A stretch of 59,887 nt of DNA from Hyphomicrobiales bacterium (GCA_017304475.1 JAFKKV010000042.1:1-59887), one strand, 5' to 3'; positions 17,666 through 28,358 are shown, counted from the first letter of the stretch. Numbers and translations are program-made. Notes: a model not told the origin generated them from the letters alone.

Positions 17666-18706
17666 TCAGTCCGTTTGCCTGGTGCGCGCGAGGCGCTCCA
17701 AGGTGGCGATCTCGCGGAACCAATCCTTGATCGGCTTCGCCGGCCGGCCGCCCCAGCGCGCGCCCGCCGGGACATCGTCCTTGACCACCGAGGTCGCAGC
17801 GATCTGCGCGCCCGAGCCGATCACGGCGTGGTTGTTGACGCCGACCTGGCCCCCCAGCATGACGAAGTCGCCAAGCGTCGCCGAGCCGGAAATGCCGACC
17901 TGGCTGACGATGATGCAATGCCGCCCGATGACCACGTTGTGCGCGATCTGCACGAGATTGTCGATCTTTGTGCCTTCGCCAATGACGGTATCGCGGATAT
18001 GGCCGCGGTCGATCGCCGAATTGGCGCCGATCTCGACATCGTCCTGCACGATGACCCGGCCGATCTGCGGGATCTTGGCGTGGCCACCGGCGCCCGGCTG
18101 GAAGCCGAAGCCATCCTGGCCGATCCTGACGCCTGCATGCAGGATGACCCGGTTGCCGATGAGAGCATGGGCGACGGAGGCGCCGGCGCCGACCGCGCCG
18201 TCACGGCCGATCCGCACGCCCGGCCCGATCACCGTGCCGGCCGCGATCAGCGTACCCGCGCCGATCTCGGCGCCCGGGCCGATCACCGCGCTCGGATCGA
18301 CGATCACTCCGGCCTCCAGCCGCGCCGAGGGATGCACGATCGCGCCCGGCGAGATGCCGACCGAACCGAACATCGACTGCGGCTTGAGCGCGGCCGGAAA
18401 CATCTTGCGCGTGATCGACACGAAGGCCGTGTGCGGATGGCTGACCACAATGGCGATCGTGCCATCAGGCACATCGTCACGATGCCGCGCCGTCACCAGG
18501 CAGGCCCCCGCCCGGGTCGTCGCCAGTTGCCCGGCATATTTGGGATTGTCGAGGAAGGTCAGATCGCCCGGGCCGGCATCGGCCAGCGCGGCGACGCCCT
18601 TCAGCGGCCGGTCGCCGCCGGCTACCGCCAGCTCGACCTTCAGAAAAGCCGCGACCGAGGCGACGGTCATCGCCTCGGTCGGAGTGAAGAAAACAGGATC
18701 GGTCAT
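17666..18706 (-). CDS. lpxD: UDP-3-O-(3-hydroxyacyl)glucosamine N-acyltransferase
   Basis: The 346-residue hexapeptide-repeat acyltransferase adds the N-linked acyl chain in lipid A synthesis. It has an N-terminal uridine-binding domain (LTFLDNPKYAGQL) and a left-handed beta-helix (IGPGAEIGAGTLIAAG and similar). The catalytic His lies in the NLVQIAHNVVIG segment. The start MTDPVFF at 18706 was chosen over a 53-residue upstream extension of unconserved arginine-rich sequence. It lies 50 bases after bamA and 28 bases before fabZ. Confidence 0.95.
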   Translation of the reverse strand: MTDPVFFTPTEAMTVASVAAFLKVELAVAGGDRPLKGVAALADAGPGDLTFLDNPKYAGQLATTRAGACLVTARHRDDVPDGTIAIVVSHPHTAFVSITRKMFPAALKPQSMFGSVGISPGAIVHPSARLEAGVIVDPSAVIGPGAEIGAGTLIAAGTVIGPGVRIGRDGAVGAGASVAHALIGNRVILHAGVRIGQDGFGFQPGAGGHAKIPQIGRVIVQDDVEIGANSAIDRGHIRDTVIGEGTKIDNLVQIAHNVVIGRHCIIVSQVGISGSATLGDFVMLGGQVGVNNHAVIGSGAQIAATSVVKDDVPAGARWGGRPAKPIKDWFREIATLERLARTRQTD

Positions 18707-18756
18707 GATCAGCCTGCTTGCGATCTCCGCGCCCCGTTCACACGGAGCGCGGTCGA

Positions 18757-21348
18757 TCAGAAGCGCGTGCCGCCCGAGAAGCGGAAGAACTGGGTGCGAT
18801 CCCACTGCGCCTTCGTGAGAACGAAGGAGTAGTCGAAGCGGATCGGACCGAAGGGCGAGTTCCACAGCAGGCCAACACCGACCGACGAGCGGACCACATG
18901 ATCGGAGGAATTACGGCCCGACGCAGGATCGGTCAGGTTGACCGGCAAATTGCCGAGGCCGGTAACGCTGTTATAGCCCCAGACCGCGCCGGCATCGGCG
19001 TAGAGCGCGCCGCGCATGCCGAAATCCTTCGGCAGGAAGGTGATCGGGAAGGTGACCTCAGCCGAAGCGCCCCAATAGGAGGTGCCACCGACCGCATCCG
19101 CCAGTCGACCGGACTGGAATGCCGTCGTCGCGAAATCGCGCGGACCGATACCGGCCGTCTGGAAGCCGCGTACCAATTCCGGTCCCATGAAGAACTGGTC
19201 GATCGAGTCGAGCTTGCCGCCATTCGGCTTGGTCGGGCCCCAGCCGAAGATGTTGCCGGCCTGGCCGCGCAACATGAAGATCCAGTCATTGGTCAGGTCG
19301 TGATAGTAACGCAGTTCGCCGGTGGTACGGATGAACTTGGCGTCGCCGCCGACACCCGCCACATCCTGCCGCAATTCGGCGAACAGGCCCTGGCTCGGAT
19401 TGATCGACCGATCGAGGTTCGAATAGATCAGCGAATAACCGAGCATCGAGATGAAGCGGTTCCTGCCGTCGATCGCCCGCAGCGCCGACGATGCTTCGCC
19501 GTCGTCCAAGCAGGTGAAGGCCACGGCCCCACCCGGGTTGGTCAGAGAAGGCACGCCTCCGACGTTGTAGAGCGGCCCGTTGTTGACAGAGCCTGCCGGG
19601 ATCCTCGGATCACCAGCCTTGAAGTTCTGAACCGAACCATCCGGCAGCGTGTATTGATTGAGCGCGTCGTTATAGCCGCTAAAGCAGTTGGTCAGGTCCT
19701 GACGCAGCGTGATCTTCTGCATCATGCCGGTATAACGGCCCTGGATGGCGAAGTTCTCGGTGATCGGAACGCCGAGCCTGAGCGTGCCGCCATAGGAGGT
19801 CGACGCATAGGCCTGGTAGTTCGACACGTTGCTGTGCCGCCAGAACAGGTCGAAGCCGCCCGACAGCCGATAGTCCAGCAGATAAGGCTCGGTGAACGAG
19901 AAGTTCAGGCCCTGGGTGCGCTGGCCGAACGTGCCGCCGAGGCGGACGAACTGGCCGCGGCCGAGGAAGTTGCGCTCTTCCACCGAAGCTTCGGCGATGA
20001 AGCCGTCGGAGGTCGAGAAGCCGCCCGAGATCGAGAACTGGCCGGTCGGCTGATCCTCGACATCGACATTGACGATGACGCGGTCCGCCGCCGAACCGGG
20101 CTCGGTGGTGATCTTGACGTTCTTGAAGAAGCCGAGATTCTTCAGGCGCCGCTCGGCGCGGTCGACCAGAACGCGATTATAGGCATCGCCTTCGGCCATA
20201 TCGAATTCGCGCCGGACCACCCGGTCCTGGGTGCGGGTATTGCCGCGGATATTGATCCGCTCGACATAGACGCGCGGGCCCTCTTCCACGACATAGACGA
20301 GGTTGACGGTCAGCGTCGACGGATCGCGCTCGCCGCGCGGACGCACGGTCGCGAAGGCATAGCCGCGACGGGCCACTTCGAGGGTCACGTCCTCGAGCGA
20401 CTTGTCGACCAGCTCGACATTATAGACACCGCCCGTCGAGGTCCGGACCGCGCGGCGCAGCGTGGCGCCGTCGACGTCGCGGATATTCGACTGAACGTCC
20501 ACCGTGCCGATGCGGTATTGCGGGCCTTCTTCGATCTCGATCGTGATGGTGAAGGCATTGGCGGCACGATCGAAATCGGAGCGCGCGGAGACCACGCGCA
20601 TGTCGACATAACCGTTGCGCAGATAAAGCCGGCGCAGCGCTTCCTGGTCGGCATTGATCCGGTCGGCGTCGTAGACGTCGTTGGAGCGCAGCCAGGAGAA
20701 CAGGCCGGTCTCACCGGTCGTCATCACGTCGAGCAGCCGCTGGCGGCCGAAATTGTTGTTGCCGACGAAATTGATCGAGCGGACCGAGGCCTTCTTGCCC
20801 TCGTTGATCTCGAAGACGAGATCCATGCGGCCGTTCGGCTGCTGAATGGTCTTCGGAACGATCTCGACATCGTAGCGGCCGGTGCGGCGATAGACGTCGT
20901 AGAGGCGCTGGACGTCCGACTGGACGGTGGAGCGCGAGAAGGTGCCGCGCGGCCGCGACTCGATCTCGTTGATCAGCTGCTCGGTCTTCAGGCGCCGATT
21001 GCCTTCGAACACCACCCGGTTGATCACGTCGTTCTCGACGACGGTGACCACCAGACGGCCACCTTGCCGGCTGACGCGGACGTCGCGGAACAGGCCCGTG
21101 GCGTACATCGCCTTGATGCCTTCGTCGACGCGGGCCGCCGAAAGCGGCTCTCCCGGACCGGTGGAGAAATAGGACCTGACGGTATCGGCCTCGATCCGCC
21201 GATTACCCTGGACGACAATCGAGCTCGCCGACTGCGCATTGACCCCTGTCGAGAGCGCGGTGCTCGCCAGAGTGGCTGCCGCCACGCCTGAAGTCGCTAC
21301 CGTCCCTGCGATCACGACCGTTCGGACCGTCCGAGCGAAAAAAGTCAT
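18757..21348 (-). CDS. bamA: Outer membrane protein assembly factor BamA
   Basis: The 863-residue Omp85 protein inserts beta-barrel proteins into the outer membrane. It has a signal peptide (about residues 1-38, ending near NAQSA), five POTRA domains (for example SIVVQGNRRIEADTV, VVFEGNRRLKTEQL and RINIRGNTRTQDRVVRREF), then a 16-strand barrel (from about residue 430). It ends in GGTRF, with the terminal Phe typical of outer-membrane barrels. The RGFQ motif (LVRGFQTAGIGPRD) of barrel loop 6 is present. The position between rseP and lpxD is the conserved arrangement. Confidence 0.97.
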   Translation of the reverse strand: MTFFARTVRTVVIAGTVATSGVAAATLASTALSTGVNAQSASSIVVQGNRRIEADTVRSYFSTGPGEPLSAARVDEGIKAMYATGLFRDVRVSRQGGRLVVTVVENDVINRVVFEGNRRLKTEQLINEIESRPRGTFSRSTVQSDVQRLYDVYRRTGRYDVEIVPKTIQQPNGRMDLVFEINEGKKASVRSINFVGNNNFGRQRLLDVMTTGETGLFSWLRSNDVYDADRINADQEALRRLYLRNGYVDMRVVSARSDFDRAANAFTITIEIEEGPQYRIGTVDVQSNIRDVDGATLRRAVRTSTGGVYNVELVDKSLEDVTLEVARRGYAFATVRPRGERDPSTLTVNLVYVVEEGPRVYVERINIRGNTRTQDRVVRREFDMAEGDAYNRVLVDRAERRLKNLGFFKNVKITTEPGSAADRVIVNVDVEDQPTGQFSISGGFSTSDGFIAEASVEERNFLGRGQFVRLGGTFGQRTQGLNFSFTEPYLLDYRLSGGFDLFWRHSNVSNYQAYASTSYGGTLRLGVPITENFAIQGRYTGMMQKITLRQDLTNCFSGYNDALNQYTLPDGSVQNFKAGDPRIPAGSVNNGPLYNVGGVPSLTNPGGAVAFTCLDDGEASSALRAIDGRNRFISMLGYSLIYSNLDRSINPSQGLFAELRQDVAGVGGDAKFIRTTGELRYYHDLTNDWIFMLRGQAGNIFGWGPTKPNGGKLDSIDQFFMGPELVRGFQTAGIGPRDFATTAFQSGRLADAVGGTSYWGASAEVTFPITFLPKDFGMRGALYADAGAVWGYNSVTGLGNLPVNLTDPASGRNSSDHVVRSSVGVGLLWNSPFGPIRFDYSFVLTKAQWDRTQFFRFSGGTRF

Positions 21349-21515
21349 GAATCACGCGCCTGTCTGTTCAATTTGTCGTTTTCCGCGCGAACGCGGACCA
21401 CTCACGGAATCCCCGGGAGCGGGTTGCTTGTAGCCGGTTTCACGGACAGTGCAAACCGCACCGGAAACCGTCCGACTGTTTTTTAATGCCCGTTGCCGCA
21501 ACGCCACGCACCCCA

Positions 21516-22682
21516 TCATCCAACCAACCTTCCGAAGATCATTCCGAGCGGACCCCGGAGGTCGTTCCAAGTCGCAAAAATCATCAAGGTCATGACCACG
21601 ATGAAGCCGATGCGGAAGGCCGTTTCCTGAGCGCGCTCGCTCATCGGCCGGCCGCGGATCGCCTCCACTGCGTAGAACACCAGATGGCCGCCATCGAGCA
21701 GCGGTATCGGGAACAGATTGAGCAGTCCGATCGACACCGAAATCAGCGCGGCAAAGCCCATCAGCGTGCTGAAGCCGATCTGCGCCGCCTCGCCCGCCAC
21801 CTGTGCGATGCGGATCGGGCCGCCGAGCTGATCGGCGCTCTGGGTGCCCATGAAGATGCCGCCGAGATAGCTCAGCGTGCTGGAAATGACGAACCAGGTC
21901 TCGTTCACGCCCATCCAGGCCGCGGTGAACGGGTCATAGCGCCTGATCTCGATGTCGCCCGGCTGGGTCGACTTGGAAATGCCCAGGCGGCCGATTCGAT
22001 GGGTGCCGCCGAAGCGATCCTTGAACTCGAACACCGCCGGCGTCGCCGAGAGATCGCGGCGCCCGCCGTCGCGGTCGACGGTGATGGCGAGCGCCCGGCC
22101 GGCGCTGCCTGCGACAATGCGCTGCATGTCGGAGAAATTGTCGATGGCCCGGCCGTCGATCGCCACGACCAGGTCACCCGGCTTGAAGCCGGCCGTCTCC
22201 GCGGCGCTGCCGGCCACGATCGTATCGACGCGCGGCGCCGTGACCGGCTTGCCGAACAGCGTGAAGACGAAGGTGAAGATGACGATGGCCAGGATGAAAT
22301 TGGCGATCGGGCCGGCCGCCACGATCGCGGCGCGCTGCCCGAGTGTCTTGTGGAAAAAGCTCTCGGAGCGCTCCGTCTCGGTCATCGCGCCGGCAGTCTC
22401 GAAATCCGGCCGGCTGGCCGCGTCGGCATCGCCGAAGAATTTGACATAGCCGCCAAGCGGAATGGCGCACAGCTTCCACCGCGTGCCGTGGCGGTCATTG
22501 AAGCCGGCCAGTTCCCGTCCGAAGCCGATCGAAAAGGCCTCGACCCGCACGCCACAGCGGCGCGCGACCCAGAAATGGCCCAGTTCGTGGAAAAACACCA
22601 CGATCGTCAGCACGAACAGGAACGAAATGACGGTCAGGACAACGCCCCAACCCCCACCGCCCAACGCGGAGATGAAATTCAT
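21516..22682 (-). CDS. rseP: Site-2 zinc metalloprotease RseP
   Basis: The 388-residue intramembrane protease cleaves anti-sigma factors and remnant signal peptides. The zinc motif HELGH is at residues 32-36 in the first membrane helix. A PDZ domain (VDTIVAGSAAETAGFKPGD) follows, and the second catalytic motif is in NLFPIPLLDGGHLV near the C-terminus. The ATG at 22682 gives the usual MNFI start; an upstream in-frame start adds 15 unconserved residues. A 167-base gap to bamA could hold a bamA promoter. Confidence 0.96.
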   Translation of the reverse strand: MNFISALGGGGWGVVLTVISFLFVLTIVVFFHELGHFWVARRCGVRVEAFSIGFGRELAGFNDRHGTRWKLCAIPLGGYVKFFGDADAASRPDFETAGAMTETERSESFFHKTLGQRAAIVAAGPIANFILAIVIFTFVFTLFGKPVTAPRVDTIVAGSAAETAGFKPGDLVVAIDGRAIDNFSDMQRIVAGSAGRALAITVDRDGGRRDLSATPAVFEFKDRFGGTHRIGRLGISKSTQPGDIEIRRYDPFTAAWMGVNETWFVISSTLSYLGGIFMGTQSADQLGGPIRIAQVAGEAAQIGFSTLMGFAALISVSIGLLNLFPIPLLDGGHLVFYAVEAIRGRPMSERAQETAFRIGFIVVMTLMIFATWNDLRGPLGMIFGRLVG

Positions 22683-22759
22683 ATTCGTGTCCCTGGGTAT
22701 GCGCCGGCACTTCTGTCCCGGACCCACACCCTCCCAAGGTCAGGATGCCGGAGCTGGCG

Positions 22760-23908
22760 TCAGATACAAGAGGACCGCGCGCGATCTCTCGCAGCATGGT
22801 CAATGAATCTTAAGTCATCCAATGTGGCCGCAGCGGGGCCGGTGCCGAGCGCCGCCAACACATCCGCGACGATGCCGGCAATATCGCCGAAGCGAATGCG
22901 GCCGGCGAGAAAAGCCTCGACCGCGACCTCGTTGGCGGCATTGAGCACGCAGGGCGCGCGACCACCGCTCGCCATGGCTTCCATCGCCAGGCGCAGCGCC
23001 GGAAACCGCACGAGGTCCGGCTCCTCGAAGGTCAGGCTGCCGAGGGCGGCGAGATCCAGCCGCTTCGCTGGCCCGTCGATCCGCTCGGGGAAGCCGAGGC
23101 AGACCGCGATCGGCACCCGCATGTCGGCCGTGCCGAGCTGGGCGACGACCGAGCCGTCACGGTAGCCGACCATGCCATGGACGATCGATTGCGGGTGGAC
23201 CAGCACCGCAAGCTGCTTCGGTGAAAAGCCAAAAAGATAATGCGCCTCAATGAGTTCAAGGCCTTTGTTCATGAGGCTCGCAGAATCGATCGTGATCTTG
23301 GCGCCCATCGACCAGTTCGGATGTTTCAGCGCATCCTCGGGCGTCGCGCGCGCAATCGCGGCAGCATCCCAGGTCCGGAACGGACCGCCGGAGGCCGTCA
23401 GCCAGACCGTCTCGACATCGTCCATGCGCGATCCGGCCAGCGCCTGGAAGACCGCATTGTGCTCGGAATCCATCGGCAGCAAGGTCACGCCGCGCCGGCG
23501 CGCCTCGCCCATCACCAGGTCGCCGGCGGCGACCAGGCTCTCCTTGTTGGCCAGCGCCACGGTGGTGCCCTGCCCGATGGCCGCCAGCACCGGCGCGACG
23601 CCGGCGGCGCCCGAAACGGCCGCGATCACCATGTCGGCTGGCCGCGCCGCCGCCTCGACGATCGCTTCGGGACCCGCGGCCGCCTCGATGCCGGAGCCGG
23701 CGAGCGCCGCCTTCAGCGCGCCATAGGCATCCCGGTCGGCGACCGCGGCGAACCGCGCGCCATGGCTGCGCGCGATCGCCGCCAGTTCCGCGGCATGACC
23801 GTTGGCGGTCACCGCCTCGACCCGGAAGCGGTCGCGATGCCGCGCGACCAGGTCGAGCGTGCTGGTGCCGACGGAGCCGGTGGCTCCGAGAATGGTAAGC
23901 GCGCGCAT
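22760..23908 (-). CDS. dxr: 1-deoxy-D-xylulose 5-phosphate reductoisomerase
   Basis: The 382-residue enzyme makes 2-C-methyl-D-erythritol 4-phosphate, the committed step of the MEP isoprenoid pathway, with NADPH and a divalent metal. The Rossmann motif ILGATGSVGTSTLDLV is at the N-terminus. LANKESLV, MDSEHNAVFQAL and SMGAKITIDSASLMNKGLE are the metal- and substrate-binding segments. The frame continues upstream through cdsA, but the ATG at 23908 is the conserved start, eight bases after the cdsA stop. UppS nearby uses the downstream product. Confidence 0.96.
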   Translation of the reverse strand: MRALTILGATGSVGTSTLDLVARHRDRFRVEAVTANGHAAELAAIARSHGARFAAVADRDAYGALKAALAGSGIEAAAGPEAIVEAAARPADMVIAAVSGAAGVAPVLAAIGQGTTVALANKESLVAAGDLVMGEARRRGVTLLPMDSEHNAVFQALAGSRMDDVETVWLTASGGPFRTWDAAAIARATPEDALKHPNWSMGAKITIDSASLMNKGLELIEAHYLFGFSPKQLAVLVHPQSIVHGMVGYRDGSVVAQLGTADMRVPIAVCLGFPERIDGPAKRLDLAALGSLTFEEPDLVRFPALRLAMEAMASGGRAPCVLNAANEVAVEAFLAGRIRFGDIAGIVADVLAALGTGPAAATLDDLRFIDHAARDRARSSCI

Positions 23909-23916
23909 GCCCTCTC

Positions 23917-24765
23917 CTACCAGATCAGGATGCCGGCCGCAGGATTGGCAAATCCGCCGCGCGCAAGTCCGATGAGAGCCGCAACGATCGCCGCGACCAG
24001 AAAACCGTCGAGCCGGTCCATGACACCGCCATGGCCGGGGATCAAGCTGCCGGCATCCTTCGCCTCGAAGCGCCGCTTGACGGCGGATTCGAAGAGGTCC
24101 CCGGCCTGGCTGAGCGCCGCCACCGCCAGGGTGACCAGGATCAGTCCAGCGCCGACGGAAAGCCCGGCCGCCTTGACGATGGCACAGCCGAGCAGGCTGC
24201 CGATCAGCGTGCCGCCGATGAAGCCGGCCCAGGTCTTTTTCGGCGAGAGGCGGGGCCAGAGCTTCGGTCCGCCGATCGCCCGGCCGGCGAAATAGGCGCC
24301 GACATCGGTGCCCCAGACGACGGCGAAGAGCCAAAGAATGGCGACGAAGCCATAGGTCGCGTCGTCGCGCAGGATCACCGGGCCGGCAACCACCGCCGTG
24401 GCATAGACGAGGCCCGCTATGGCCCAGCGCGAGACGCCGGCCGGGCTGAAGGCGAGCGCGAAGCCTGTGCCGATCCCGAGTGCGACCAAGCCGAAGCCCG
24501 GATTGAGGAAATAGCGGATCAGCACGACCGCCGCGATGAGCGCGACGATCTCGCCGGCGATCAGCGCCGGCGGTGCATCGGCCAGCACCAGACGGTTCCA
24601 TTCCCACAGCACGGCGATCGCCGCGACGAGCCAGAACAGCGCGAAGGGCCAGCCGCCGAACCAGGCGACCGCAATCGCCACCGGCACCAGGACCAGGGCG
24701 GAAGCGATCCGCCGCAGCAGATCCGGATCGGAGAAGGCGCCGGCGGGCCGCTGGTCCGGGTTCAT
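23917..24765 (-). CDS. cdsA: Phosphatidate cytidylyltransferase
   Basis: The 282-residue multi-spanning inner-membrane enzyme makes CDP-diacylglycerol from phosphatidate and CTP. About eight hydrophobic segments are visible. The CDP-diglyceride synthetase signature is near the C-terminus (KRRFEAKDAGSLIPGHGGVM, with DRLDG next). The start MNPDQRP at 24765 lies four bases after the uppS stop, consistent with operon coupling. Confidence 0.95.
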   Translation of the reverse strand: MNPDQRPAGAFSDPDLLRRIASALVLVPVAIAVAWFGGWPFALFWLVAAIAVLWEWNRLVLADAPPALIAGEIVALIAAVVLIRYFLNPGFGLVALGIGTGFALAFSPAGVSRWAIAGLVYATAVVAGPVILRDDATYGFVAILWLFAVVWGTDVGAYFAGRAIGGPKLWPRLSPKKTWAGFIGGTLIGSLLGCAIVKAAGLSVGAGLILVTLAVAALSQAGDLFESAVKRRFEAKDAGSLIPGHGGVMDRLDGFLVAAIVAALIGLARGGFANPAAGILIW

Positions 24766-24769
24766 CGCC

Positions 24770-25552
<783 letters not shown>

Positions 25553-25569
25553 CGCCCGAGCAATCCCCG

Positions 25570-26136
25570 TCAAACCGTCATGATCTCTTTTTCTTTGTGG
25601 ACCAGGAGCTGGTCGATCTCGGCAATGTGCTTGTCGGTCTCTTTCTGGACCTGGTCGGCACCGCGGGCGTGATCGTCCTCGCTCATCGTATGGTCTTTTT
25701 CCTTGGTCTTGAGGATATCAAGACCGTCGCGGCGCACATGGCGCACGGCGACACGGGCGCCTTCGGCATATTTATGCGCCACCTTGACCATGTCCTTGCG
25801 GCGGTCCTGGGTCAGCTCCGGAATGCGCAGGCGGATGACCTGGCCTTCGGTCTGCGGATTGAGGCCGAGGCTCGAATCGCGGATCGCCTTTTCCACCGCC
25901 TGCACCATGGAGCGGTCCCAGACCTGCACCGACAGGAGCCGCGGCTCCGGCACGCTGACGGTCGCTACCTGGTTCACATGCATCGTCTGGCCATAGGCCT
26001 CGACGATGATCGGGTCGAGCAGGTTCGGCGAGGCGCGGCCGGTGCGCAGGGTGCCGAGCTCATGCTTGAAGCTGGCAATGGCGCCTTGCATGCGGCGCGT
26101 GATCTCGGCGATGTCGAAAGTCGGGGACGCGGCCAT
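25570..26136 (-). CDS. frr: Ribosome recycling factor
   Basis: The 188-residue factor splits post-termination ribosomes with EF-G. The long-helix start (FKHELGTLRTGRASPNLLDP), GQTMHVNQVATVSVPEP and RRKDMVKVAHKYAEGARV are characteristic. The length matches the family (about 185). It lies between pyrH and uppS in the conserved order. Confidence 0.97.
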   Translation of the reverse strand: MAASPTFDIAEITRRMQGAIASFKHELGTLRTGRASPNLLDPIIVEAYGQTMHVNQVATVSVPEPRLLSVQVWDRSMVQAVEKAIRDSSLGLNPQTEGQVIRLRIPELTQDRRKDMVKVAHKYAEGARVAVRHVRRDGLDILKTKEKDHTMSEDDHARGADQVQKETDKHIAEIDQLLVHKEKEIMTV

Positions 26137-26190
26137 GGATACGCCTCTTGATCGTTGCGCGGGCGGTCGAGCCCGCGGGAAAGGTGCTGG

Positions 26191-26907
26191 TCAGCTCGTG
26201 ACCACCGTACAGCGCCCCGTGCCGGTCAGCACGGAGGTGACGGCATTCGGGGCATCGAGAGAGAACACGATTATCGGAAGACGGTTCTCCCGGGCAAGAG
26301 CGAAGGCGGCCGTATCCATCACCTTGAGATCGCGGGCGATGGCTTCCGCGGCGGTCAGCGTGTCGAAGCGGACCGCCTGCGGATCCGTTTTCGGATCGGC
26401 CGAATAGATCCCGTCGACATTGGTGCCCTTCAGGACGACGTCGCAATTGAGTTCGACCGCCCGCATGGTGGCTGTCGTATCGGTCGTCAGCAGCGGCACG
26501 CCGATGCCGCCGCCGAGCACCACGATACGTCCCCGCGCCAGATGTTCCAGGGCGTGGCGCACCGTATAGGTATCGAGGGCCTCCGGCACGGGTTCGGCCG
26601 ACAAGGCGACGGCGGGATGGCCGAGCGCCTGGATCTGGCCGGCGAGCGCCAGTGCGTTCATCACCGTCGCCAGCCGGCCGATGGCGTCGGCATCGACCCG
26701 CGACAATCCGATGCCGGCAATCTGCTTGCCGCGGAAGATATTGCCGCCGCCGACGACCACCGCGATGTCGATGCCGGCCTTGGCGGCCGCGATCAGATCC
26801 TCGGCGATGGCACGGACGACTGCCGGATCGAAGCCGAAATCAGCTTTGCCGGCCAGCGCCTCGCCGGAGACTTTCACCAGCGCGCGCTTGTAGCGAGGTC
26901 CGGTCAT
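26191..26907 (-). CDS. pyrH: UMP kinase
   Basis: The 238-residue amino-acid-kinase-fold enzyme phosphorylates UMP to UDP for pyrimidine nucleotide supply. Segments include RALVKVSGEALAG, VVVGGGNIFRG and DTAAFALARENRLPIIVFSL. The ATG at 26907 follows GGGAGGCGACG, a clear ribosome binding site; an earlier in-frame start at 26931 adds eight residues. A 457-base gap with a family B element and the tsf terminator separates it from tsf, so it must have its own promoter. Confidence 0.96.
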   Translation of the reverse strand: MTGPRYKRALVKVSGEALAGKADFGFDPAVVRAIAEDLIAAAKAGIDIAVVVGGGNIFRGKQIAGIGLSRVDADAIGRLATVMNALALAGQIQALGHPAVALSAEPVPEALDTYTVRHALEHLARGRIVVLGGGIGVPLLTTDTTATMRAVELNCDVVLKGTNVDGIYSADPKTDPQAVRFDTLTAAEAIARDLKVMDTAAFALARENRLPIIVFSLDAPNAVTSVLTGTGRCTVVTS

Positions 26908-27121
26908 CGTCGCCTCCCGATTCGAAAACAATACACTGTTCGACAGGCCCCGGGTTTAGCGAAACGAGGCGCGAGCGCAACCGCTGCCCTGGCTCCTGGA
27001 GAGCAACACCCCCAGGAAATGCCGCCTGCGACATTCACGCGCCGCTGAAATGGCCGACTGAAATGATCGGCCCTGCGCGACGGCTTGTCATCCTGTGCGG
27101 CCTCGCACCGGAACCGCAGCC

Positions 27122-27290
27122 GCCACCTCGCCCCAGCGGGGAAAGGTCGACCTTGAGCGCAGCGAAAGGGCGGGAGGGGGGAGAAGCGCAAGACGAAAAA
27201 CATCATGCGAAGCGCGCAAAGCCTTGTTCGGAAATCTCCAATCCCCCTCTCCCGCCGCTGGCGCGGCGACCTCCCCCGCCGGGGGGAGGT
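27122..27290. repeat. Family B palindromic element, copy 1
   Basis: The arms (GCCACCTCGCCCCAGCGGGG at the left, ACCTCCCCCGCCGGGGGGAGGT at the right) are imperfect inverted repeats that also fold individually. The centre (CATGCGAAGCGCGCAAAGCC, TTGTTCGGAAATCTCC) matches the copy at 50227-50441. It occupies the pyrH-tsf gap. The rest of that gap (about 26932-27121) shows no gene. Confidence 0.75.
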
Positions 27291-27318
27291 TCAAGAGGGG
27301 CCCTTCCCGCGCAAGAAA

Positions 27319-27340
27319 AAGGGGCGGTCGCCCGCCCCTT
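27319..27340 (-). terminator. Intrinsic terminator of tsf
   Basis: Read on the minus strand, AAGGGGCGG and CCGCCCCTT form a perfect 9-bp stem around a 4-base loop followed by TTT. It lies about 25 bases after the tsf stop. Confidence 0.88.
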
Positions 27341-27364
27341 TCCGTATTCGCCATGTCAGGCCGA

Positions 27365-28288
27365 TCAGGCCTTGATGCCGGCCTGGGCGGCAACTTCCGC
27401 CGCGAAATCGCTTTCGGCCTTCTCGATGCCCTCGCCGAGGGCATAACGCACGAAGCCGGTGACCTTGATCGGCGCGCCGACCTTGCCTTCGGCGTCCTTG
27501 ACCGCCTGGCCGACCGACTTGCCGGTGTCGTGGATATAGACCTGATCGAGGAAGCAGACTTCCTTGTAATAGGTCTTCAGACCGGACTCGACGATCTTGG
27601 CCAGCACGTTCTCGGGCTTGCCGGCATTCTTCTCAGCCAGGATCGCCTTCTCGCGGGCGACCACATTCGCGTCGAGGCCGGCCGATTCCAGCGCCAGCGG
27701 ATTGGCCGCGGCGACATGCATGGCCAGCATGCGGCCGAGCGCCGCGAGCTCGTCTTTCGAACCGGTCGATTCGAGCGCCACCAGCACGCCGATCTTGCCG
27801 AGGCCCGGCTCGACCTGGTTGTGCAGGTAGCTGGCGACAACGCCGTCGGAGACCGACAGCACGGCGGCGCGGCGCAGCGACATGTGCTCGCCAATGGTCG
27901 CGACCGCGGTCGTCAGCGCTTCGGCGACGCTGGCGCCCGAGGACGCCGGAGCCGCCAGGATCGCCGCGACGTCGCCGCCGGTCTTGTAGGCGACATGGGC
28001 GACCATCTTCACCAGGCCCTGGAACTGGTCGTTGCGGGCGACGAAGTCGGTTTCCGAATTGACCTCGACGACGGCGGCCTTGGTGCCCTCGGCCCAGACG
28101 CCGACAAGGCCCTCGGCTGCGACGCGGCCGGCCTTCTTGGCGGCCTTCGACAGGCCCTTCTTGCGCAGCAGATCGACCGCCGCTTCCATGTCGCCATTGG
28201 TTTCGGTCAGGGCGGCCTTGCAGTCCATCATGCCTGCGCCGGTCATCTCGCGCAGTTCCTTGACCATCTGGGCGGTGATGTTCGCCAT
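27365..28288 (-). CDS. tsf: Translation elongation factor Ts
   Basis: The 307-residue guanine nucleotide exchange factor regenerates EF-Tu-GTP. The N-terminal UBA-like domain (ITAQMVKELREMTGAGMMDC) and the core motif NSETDFVARND are diagnostic. The ATG at 28288 gives the conserved MANIT start; 26 codons upstream are open but not conserved. It is cotranscribed with rpsB across a 139-base spacer containing a strong hairpin. Confidence 0.97.
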   Translation of the reverse strand: MANITAQMVKELREMTGAGMMDCKAALTETNGDMEAAVDLLRKKGLSKAAKKAGRVAAEGLVGVWAEGTKAAVVEVNSETDFVARNDQFQGLVKMVAHVAYKTGGDVAAILAAPASSGASVAEALTTAVATIGEHMSLRRAAVLSVSDGVVASYLHNQVEPGLGKIGVLVALESTGSKDELAALGRMLAMHVAAANPLALESAGLDANVVAREKAILAEKNAGKPENVLAKIVESGLKTYYKEVCFLDQVYIHDTGKSVGQAVKDAEGKVGAPIKVTGFVRYALGEGIEKAESDFAAEVAAQAGIKA

Positions 28289-28332
28289 GGGGGTCGTTCC
28301 TTGAAATCGATTGGAAGATTTGGATGGGAAAC

Positions 28333-28358
28333 GGCCGGCCCGAGGGTTCGGACCGGCC
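28333..28358 (-). terminator. rpsB-tsf intergenic hairpin, possible attenuator
   Basis: On the minus strand GGCCGGTCCGA pairs with TCGGGCCGGCC (11 bp with one G-U) around a 4-base loop, followed by GTTTCCC. The U-tract is short, so partial termination or transcript stabilisation between rpsB and tsf is the likely role. This is inference. Confidence 0.5.

Noticed and set aside
17675..21291. Long plus-strand frames opposite lpxD and bamA
   Set aside because: Antisense mirror of highly conserved genes, with no domain features.
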